This document shows positions 6,768 through 10,207 of a stretch of DNA of 10,207 bases, in pieces. Position 1 is the stretch's first letter. The number at the start of each line of letters is the position of its first letter. The notes beneath the pieces were generated by a model. The model ran no database searches, was not told where the DNA came from, and worked only from the letters and a program-made list of their open reading frames with translations. The stretch lies in assembly GCA_947442095.1 (NCBI GenBank), contig CANEVG010000097.1, positions 1 through 10,207 of the forward strand. Direction: 5' to 3'. The DNA comes from Sphingomonadaceae bacterium. Lineage in GTDB: Bacteria; Pseudomonadota; Alphaproteobacteria; Sphingomonadales; Sphingomonadaceae. The translations under genes and the position numbers were made by a program.

Positions 6768-7748
6768 ATGAGGCAAATAGCTTTCTGGCGTGCCCTGCTA
6801 CTGGCGCTGCTGGCGTGCTTTGCCCTGCCAGCTGCAGCCAAGCCTGCGGCTAGACCGGTCCAGCTCGATCAGGAGCTCTATCGCACCGTGGCCGAGCGTG
6901 TGCGCAGCGGAGAGGGTTTCTATCAAGCCACCATGGCCGCGCAGCGCGAGCGGACCTACCCGGTTCAGCCCGCCCTCGCCGTGCGCCCGCCCACGATGAC
7001 GTGGCTGCTGGCGTTGCTGCCTAGCACCGCGACCCGCACCGCCGCGCTGATTGCACTGCTGTTCGGCGCATTGAGCGCGCTCAGGAAAAGCCTTTCGGAC
7101 CGTCCACCTGCCGAAGCCCTGGGCATGGTTGCGCTTGCCGTGGCCGGGCTGTTCGGCGCGTTCTTTCCGGATAACGTCTATCTGCACGAACAATGGAGCG
7201 TGCTGCTGATCATGCTGTCGCTCGCCGCGCAGCGGCGGCCATCGCTGATGATCGGCCTCGCTCTGCTGGCGGTGCTGGTGCGCGAGACAGCGCTGGCCTG
7301 GCTCGCAGCGAGCCTGCTGATGGCGCTGTGGAAGCGCGATGCGAAGCGCGCGGCCACAGCGCTCGGCGCGATCGCGCTGGCAGGCGGGCTCTGGCTACTC
7401 CACGCGCAGCTGGTTGCGGCTGAGGTCCGCCCGGGCGATCTGACCTCTCCGGGCTGGGTGCGCTTTGGCGGGCTGCCGCTGGTGATCGACGCGCTGCGCC
7501 GCAATCTGCTCCTGACCGGCCTGCCCGGCCCGCTGGTGCTCTTGGCTGTCGCCGCCTCACTCGCCGCGATGCTGCGCTGGGGCCGGGAAATGGAACGCAC
7601 CGCCGCCATCGGCAGTGCAGGCTTCCTCGCCGCGCTCACCGTGTTCGGACGGCCGGACAATGGCTACTGGGGCTTCATGGCCGCGCCGTTTGTGCTGCTG
7701 GGATGGCCGCTGATCGTGCGGGAAGTGCTCACGCGCCTCAAACGCTGA
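6768..7748 (+). CDS. Multi-pass membrane protein of unknown function, possibly GT-C-like
   Basis: I do not recognise a named family. It has 326 residues from ATG 6768. The N-terminus (hydrophobic 8-24, then AAAKPAA) looks like a first TM segment or a signal sequence with an Ala-rich cleavage-like site. The following loop has a pattern of Asp34, Tyr38, Gly48/Gly50 and Tyr52 (D..LY...A..V..GEGFY), then VRPPTMTW (72-79). An Asp and Tyr/Gly set after TM1 resembles GT-C/DUF2029-type glycosyltransferase-like proteins, and LVRETALAW further on is also of that style. About seven more hydrophobic segments follow, ending in a basic tail (VLTRLKR). The frame can extend back to GTG 6654 inside mutS, but that would translate the palindrome into a polar, cysteine-containing, implausible leader; I reject it. 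Only a weak GGA eight bases upstream could serve as a ribosome site. It overlaps the CNT gene tail to tail by 11 bases. Substrate and role are unknown. Confidence 0.82.
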   Translation: MRQIAFWRALLLALLACFALPAAAKPAARPVQLDQELYRTVAERVRSGEGFYQATMAAQRERTYPVQPALAVRPPTMTWLLALLPSTATRTAALIALLFGALSALRKSLSDRPPAEALGMVALAVAGLFGAFFPDNVYLHEQWSVLLIMLSLAAQRRPSLMIGLALLAVLVRETALAWLAASLLMALWKRDAKRAATALGAIALAGGLWLLHAQLVAAEVRPGDLTSPGWVRFGGLPLVIDALRRNLLLTGLPGPLVLLAVAASLAAMLRWGREMERTAAIGSAGFLAALTVFGRPDNGYWGFMAAPFVLLGWPLIVREVLTRLKR

Positions 7749-8988
7749 GGAACAGTCCCGCGAGCGCCGCGCTCATCAAGTTCGAAAGCGCACCTGCTGC
7801 CAGCGCCTTCATGCCAAGCCGCGCGATCACCGCCCGCTGGTTCGGCGCGAGGCTGCCCGAGACAGCCATCTGGATCGCGATCGAGCTGAAATTGGCAAAG
7901 CCGCACAGCGCGAAGGTGACGATGGCAATGGTGTGGTCGCTGAGGTCCTTGGCCGCGCCCAGATCGATGAAGGCAACGAATTCGTTGAGCACGATCTTCG
8001 TGCCGAAGAGCCCGCCTGCTTGCGCCGCTTCCGCCCAATTCGGCGCGCCGAGCAGGAGAAACACCGGCGCGAACAGCGTGCCGAGGATCTGCTGAAACGA
8101 GAGGTCTGGATAACCCAGCCGTCCGCCGATTCCGCCGAGAAGGCCGTTGGCCATCGCCACCAGCGCCACGAACGCCAGCACCATCGCACCGACCGCAACC
8201 GCCAGCCGCACGCCGGTCTGCGCGCCTTGGCTCGCGGCCATGATAAGGTTGGCGGGGCGCTCTTCATCGGATGCAGAGACCGCGATATGCGGATTGGGCA
8301 GCGGCGCATCCGCTGGTGCGTCGGGCGTCGGGGGTACATCGGGCATGATGAGCTTGGCCATGAGCACGCCGCCAGGCGCGGACATGAAGGCGGCGGCGAC
8401 GAGATAATCCACCCGGATACCCATCGCTGCATAGGCGGCAAGGATCGTGCCCGCGACACCCGCCATGCCCACGGTCATCACGCAGAACATCTGGGAGGGG
8501 CTCAGCGCAGCGAGATAGGGCCGGATGACCAAGGGCGATTCGCTCTGCCCGACGAAGATGTTGGAGGCGGCGCACAGCGCCTCGACCCGGCTGATCCCGG
8601 TGACCCATTCGAGGCCGCCACCGATCCAGCGAATCACCAGTTGCATGATGCCGAGGTAGTAAAGGATCGAGATCAGCGCGGCGAAGAACACGATCGTGGG
8701 CAGCGCCGCGATGGCAAAGCTGTTGCCACCGATGGCGGGATCGGCAAGCGGGCCGAATAGAAACGCCACGCCCGCCTTGGCATAGCCGAGCAGCCCCTCA
8801 ACGCCCGCCGCAGCGCCCTGCAGCGCGGCATTGCCCGGCGGAAACCATAGCACCAGCGCCGCAAAGCCGACCTGCAGTGCAAAGGCAGGGGCTACCACCC
8901 GCAGCTTGATCGCGCGGGCATTGGATGAAAGCAGGACGGCAACGAGCAGGATCAGCGCCATGCCGGCAAGGCTCATGAAAACGCGCAT
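7738..8988 (-). CDS. Concentrative nucleoside transporter (CNT / NupC family)
   Basis: Inner-membrane symporter importing nucleosides with a cation (Na+ or H+; which one cannot be read off). It has 416 residues, normal for bacterial CNTs. The signature residues seen in the Vibrio cholerae CNT structure are all at matching spacing: Asn143 and GQSE at 147-150 (Vibrio Asn149, Gly153-Gln-Thr-Glu156), Glu336 in VLNEFVAF (Glu332), and Asn366 and Ser369 in CGFANFSS (Asn368, Ser371). The one change in this set is Ser149 for Thr155, in the nucleobase-contacting half of the pocket; the ribose-contacting residues are intact. A Pro/Ala/Asp-rich hydrophilic stretch (about 217-246) interrupts the membrane segments. 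ATG 8988 is chosen; AGGGGAG lies upstream but at a rather long 13-base spacing, and ATG 8976 is the alternative. It is divergent from the queuosine transporter gene and may share an operator with it. Purine versus pyrimidine preference is not determinable by eye. Confidence 0.95.
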   Translation of the reverse strand: MRVFMSLAGMALILLVAVLLSSNARAIKLRVVAPAFALQVGFAALVLWFPPGNAALQGAAAGVEGLLGYAKAGVAFLFGPLADPAIGGNSFAIAALPTIVFFAALISILYYLGIMQLVIRWIGGGLEWVTGISRVEALCAASNIFVGQSESPLVIRPYLAALSPSQMFCVMTVGMAGVAGTILAAYAAMGIRVDYLVAAAFMSAPGGVLMAKLIMPDVPPTPDAPADAPLPNPHIAVSASDEERPANLIMAASQGAQTGVRLAVAVGAMVLAFVALVAMANGLLGGIGGRLGYPDLSFQQILGTLFAPVFLLLGAPNWAEAAQAGGLFGTKIVLNEFVAFIDLGAAKDLSDHTIAIVTFALCGFANFSSIAIQMAVSGSLAPNQRAVIARLGMKALAAGALSNLMSAALAGLFLSV

Positions 8989-9014
8989 CGCGGGCCCGGT
9001 GCTCCCCTGAAAAT

Positions 9015-9051
9015 CCCTGTGCCAAAGGCTTAAACGGGATTTGGCGCAGGG
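9015..9051. promoter_or_regulatory. Inverted repeat, candidate shared operator between divergent transporter genes
   Basis: CCCTGTGCCAAA (9015-9026) and TTTGGCGCAGGG (9040-9051) are 12-base arms with one mismatch (a G:U wobble if transcribed on the plus strand) and a 13-base spacer. It fills the middle of the 88-base divergent gap. The right arm covers a -35-like TTGGCG (plus strand) and touches a TTGACC (minus strand); the left arm falls about where minus-strand transcription would begin. This is the geometry of a repressor site acting on both promoters. I cannot name the regulator; the repeat matches no operator I know. Confidence 0.45.
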
Positions 9052-9055
9052 TCAA
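9027..9055 (-). promoter_or_regulatory. Candidate promoter for the CNT transporter gene
   Basis: On the minus strand TTGACC (9050-9055) is separated by 17 bases from TAAGCC (9027-9032). The -35 is good (five of six), the -10 poor. Transcription would start near 9020, leaving a leader of about 30 bases that carries the AGGGGAG ribosome-site candidate. Low confidence because of the -10. Confidence 0.28.
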
Positions 9056-9069
9056 AAGCCCGCTAACCA
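9041..9069 (+). promoter_or_regulatory. Weak candidate promoter for the queuosine precursor transporter gene
   Basis: TTGGCG (9041-9046), 17 bases, then TAACCA (9064-9069), preceded by GC so that the element reads GCTAACCA, partly like the GCTANAWC -10 described for Caulobacter housekeeping promoters. Transcription would start at or next to ATG 9077, a leaderless arrangement. The match is partial, so this is tentative. Confidence 0.22.
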
Positions 9070-9076
9070 ATACCCG

Positions 9077-9757
9077 ATGCACGATCATAGTCCGGCACCG
9101 GCCATGCCCACCTCGCTCTTCGCGTTCTCGCTGCTCTATGGCGGGCTGGTGGTGTTGGCGGGGGTGCTCGGCACCAAGATCGCGGCGCTGGGCCACTGGC
9201 CGCTGCTCGGCGATCTCGCGGTCGAGAGCGGGATTTTCGCGTTCCTGATGCTCGTCGTGATGGCGAGCGCAGTGGCCGAGCTGTTCGGGCAGGATGTGGC
9301 CAACCGGCTGGTGCGCTTCGGCTTCGTGCCGCTGATCGTCTCGATGCTGCTGCTGACCTTCGTGATCAACGCGGTGCCGCCCGCACCCTTCTGGGGCGAT
9401 CAGGAGGCCTTTGCCCGCCTGCTCGGCCAAGGCGCGCGAATGCAGTTTGCGGGGCTCGTGTCCTACGGTGTCTCGCAGACGCTCAATGTATACGTGTTTG
9501 CGCGGCTCGCAGGCGGGCGCGGGCGGCTGCTGATGCTGCGCGCGTGGGTGGCAAGCCTGCTCAGCCAGATCGTCGATACGCTGATCTTCATCACCATTTC
9601 GTTTGCCGGGGTGCGCGACCCATCGGGCGCGATGCTGCCGATCGGCGCGATCATGGGCGGCCAGATCCTTTCGAAGCTGGTGCTTTCCACGATCATGGTG
9701 CCGCCGCTGATCTGGGTGTTCGTGAAGCTGGGGCGCTGGCTGGACGCACCGCGCTAA
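9077..9757 (+). CDS. yhhQ: Queuosine precursor transporter, VUT/YhhQ (DUF165) family
   Basis: Inner-membrane protein expected to take up a 7-deazaguanine precursor of queuosine (preQ0 or preQ1 in the E. coli protein), the modified base at the wobble position of GUN-anticodon tRNAs. It has 226 residues and about six membrane segments. Family features: AVAELFGQDVANRLVRFGF (Glu68 and Gly71 of the E..G motif), SQTLNVYVFARL (133-144), and LRAWVASLLSQIVDTLIF with Asp167, then a final TM ending in a short basic tail. Two departures from what I recall of the E. coli protein: SAVAE where a T/S-D precedes the Glu, and Asn137 where SQxLD normally has Asp. Both may simply be the alphaproteobacterial subtype. 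The frame opens at TTG 9041, inside the inverted repeat, so ATG 9077 is preferred; ATG 9104 is possible. None has a Shine-Dalgarno. No preQ1 riboswitch is visible upstream. argB follows after 40 bases. Confidence 0.9.
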   Translation: MHDHSPAPAMPTSLFAFSLLYGGLVVLAGVLGTKIAALGHWPLLGDLAVESGIFAFLMLVVMASAVAELFGQDVANRLVRFGFVPLIVSMLLLTFVINAVPPAPFWGDQEAFARLLGQGARMQFAGLVSYGVSQTLNVYVFARLAGGRGRLLMLRAWVASLLSQIVDTLIFITISFAGVRDPSGAMLPIGAIMGGQILSKLVLSTIMVPPLIWVFVKLGRWLDAPR

Positions 9758-9797
9758 TATTGCGTGCAAGGGCCGCTTGGTCCAAAGCGCGCGCACC

Positions 9798-10207
9798 ATG
9801 AGCACATACACCGACTCCGCGCACGACGACGACGCCCACCAGGCCGCCCATTACCGGGCGATGCTCGCCAAGGCCGAAACCCTGACCGAAGCGCTGCCCT
9901 ATCTGCAGCGCTATGCGGGCAAGACCTTCGTGGTGAAATATGGCGGCCACGCCATGGGCGATCCCGAACTGGCGCAGGATTTTGCCGAGGATATAGTGCT
10001 CTTAAAAGCAGTCGGCATCAATCCGGTGGTGGTCCACGGCGGCGGGCCGCAGATCGGGCGCATGCTCAAGGCGCTCGGCATCGAATCGCAGTTCGTCGAT
10101 GGCCTGCGCGTCACCGACAAGCAGACCGCCGAAGTCGCCGAAATGGTGCTGGCAGGCGCGATCAACAAGGAACTCGTCGGCTGGATCGCGCGCGCGGGCG
10201 GCAAGGC
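9798..10207 (+). CDS. argB: Acetylglutamate kinase (partial, 3' end outside window)
   Basis: Phosphorylates N-acetyl-L-glutamate with ATP, the second step of arginine synthesis, in the cytoplasm. The first 136 codons of an expected 290-305 are present. Amino-acid-kinase features: FVVKYGGHAMG with Lys47 (phosphate-binding lysine) and the first Gly-rich loop, VVVHGGGPQIG (77-87) as the second Gly-rich loop, and DGLRVTD (101-107) contacting acetylglutamate in the family. EALPYLQRYAGKTF just before is typical of alphaproteobacterial ArgB. The N-terminus carries an Asp/His-rich stretch (residues 6-18) ahead of the usual helix, which in arginine-inhibited hexameric NAGKs is the part that mediates ring assembly and feedback; whether this one is arginine-sensitive cannot be seen. 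ATG 9798 has no clear Shine-Dalgarno; ATG 9861 (Met22) is an alternative. It lies 40 bases after the transporter gene on the same strand, so it may be co-transcribed. Confidence 0.97.
   Translation, partial: MSTYTDSAHDDDAHQAAHYRAMLAKAETLTEALPYLQRYAGKTFVVKYGGHAMGDPELAQDFAEDIVLLKAVGINPVVVHGGGPQIGRMLKALGIESQFVDGLRVTDKQTAEVAEMVLAGAINKELVGWIARAGGK

Noticed and set aside
4901..6841. Long minus-strand open frames (310 and 289 codons) opposite mutS
   Set aside because: They lie opposite conserved MutS core and ATPase sequence, and their products are low-complexity Arg/Ala/Gly-rich. They are shadow frames of mutS.
7933..8760. 275-codon plus-strand open frame antisense to the CNT gene
   Set aside because: It is a charged, His/Arg/Asp-rich product opposite conserved CNT pocket residues, so a shadow frame.
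9001..9076. preQ1 riboswitch upstream of the queuosine precursor transporter
   Set aside because: Expected by function, but there is no short GC stem with a C-rich loop followed by an A-rich tail pairing back into it near the start. The only structure is the 12-base inverted repeat, which does not fit the preQ1 class I, II or III layouts I know.
8798..9811. 337-codon minus-strand open frame spanning the divergent gap and the transporter gene
   Set aside because: It crosses the CNT start, the operator-like repeat and the whole VUT gene on the opposite strand. The product is His/Gln/Arg-rich with no family resemblance, whereas the plus-strand VUT protein has clear motifs.

Overview
The window looks like chromosomal core DNA from a high-GC alphaproteobacterium, most likely a member of the Sphingomonadales (Erythrobacter/Novosphingobium-like). 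This placement is by recall, not by database search. It rests on the strong GC bias in third codon positions, the alphaproteobacterial style of the MutS, MaeB and ArgB proteins, the closeness of maeB to mutS, and an intergenic palindrome of a kind I associate with sphingomonad genomes. There is no transposase, integrase, phage gene, CRISPR array, tRNA or rRNA that I can support. No stretch longer than about 170 bases lacks a gene.

Layout, left to right. Positions 1-2156 (minus) hold most of a fused malic enzyme/phosphotransacetylase-like protein, MaeB. Its last few dozen residues lie outside the window. Positions 2240-3901 (minus) encode a large multi-pass membrane protein, GT-C-like in architecture and of unknown substrate, pointing the same way as maeB. 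A 168-base divergent region with a perfect hairpin separates it from mutS (4070-6664, plus). Directly after mutS is a 71-base imperfect palindrome (6688-6758), then a second multi-pass membrane protein of unknown function (6768-7748, plus). That gene overlaps tail to tail by 11 bases with a concentrative nucleoside transporter of the CNT family (7738-8988, minus). The CNT gene is divergent from a VUT/YhhQ-type queuosine precursor transporter (9077-9757, plus). The 88-base gap between them contains an inverted repeat placed like a shared operator. The window ends in the first 136 codons of argB (9798 onward, plus).

How the genes relate: MaeB (malate to pyruvate), MutS (mismatch repair) and ArgB (arginine synthesis) are independent housekeeping functions. 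The only pair whose arrangement suggests a joint role is the CNT transporter with the queuosine precursor transporter: both move nucleobase- or nucleoside-like compounds, they are divergent, and they may share an operator. The two unknown membrane proteins flank mutS, and both show features of GT-C glycosyltransferase-like proteins, but nothing links either to mismatch repair. I do not see an undescribed multi-gene system here. The observations most worth checking are the palindrome, the possible shared operator, and the two uncharacterised membrane proteins.
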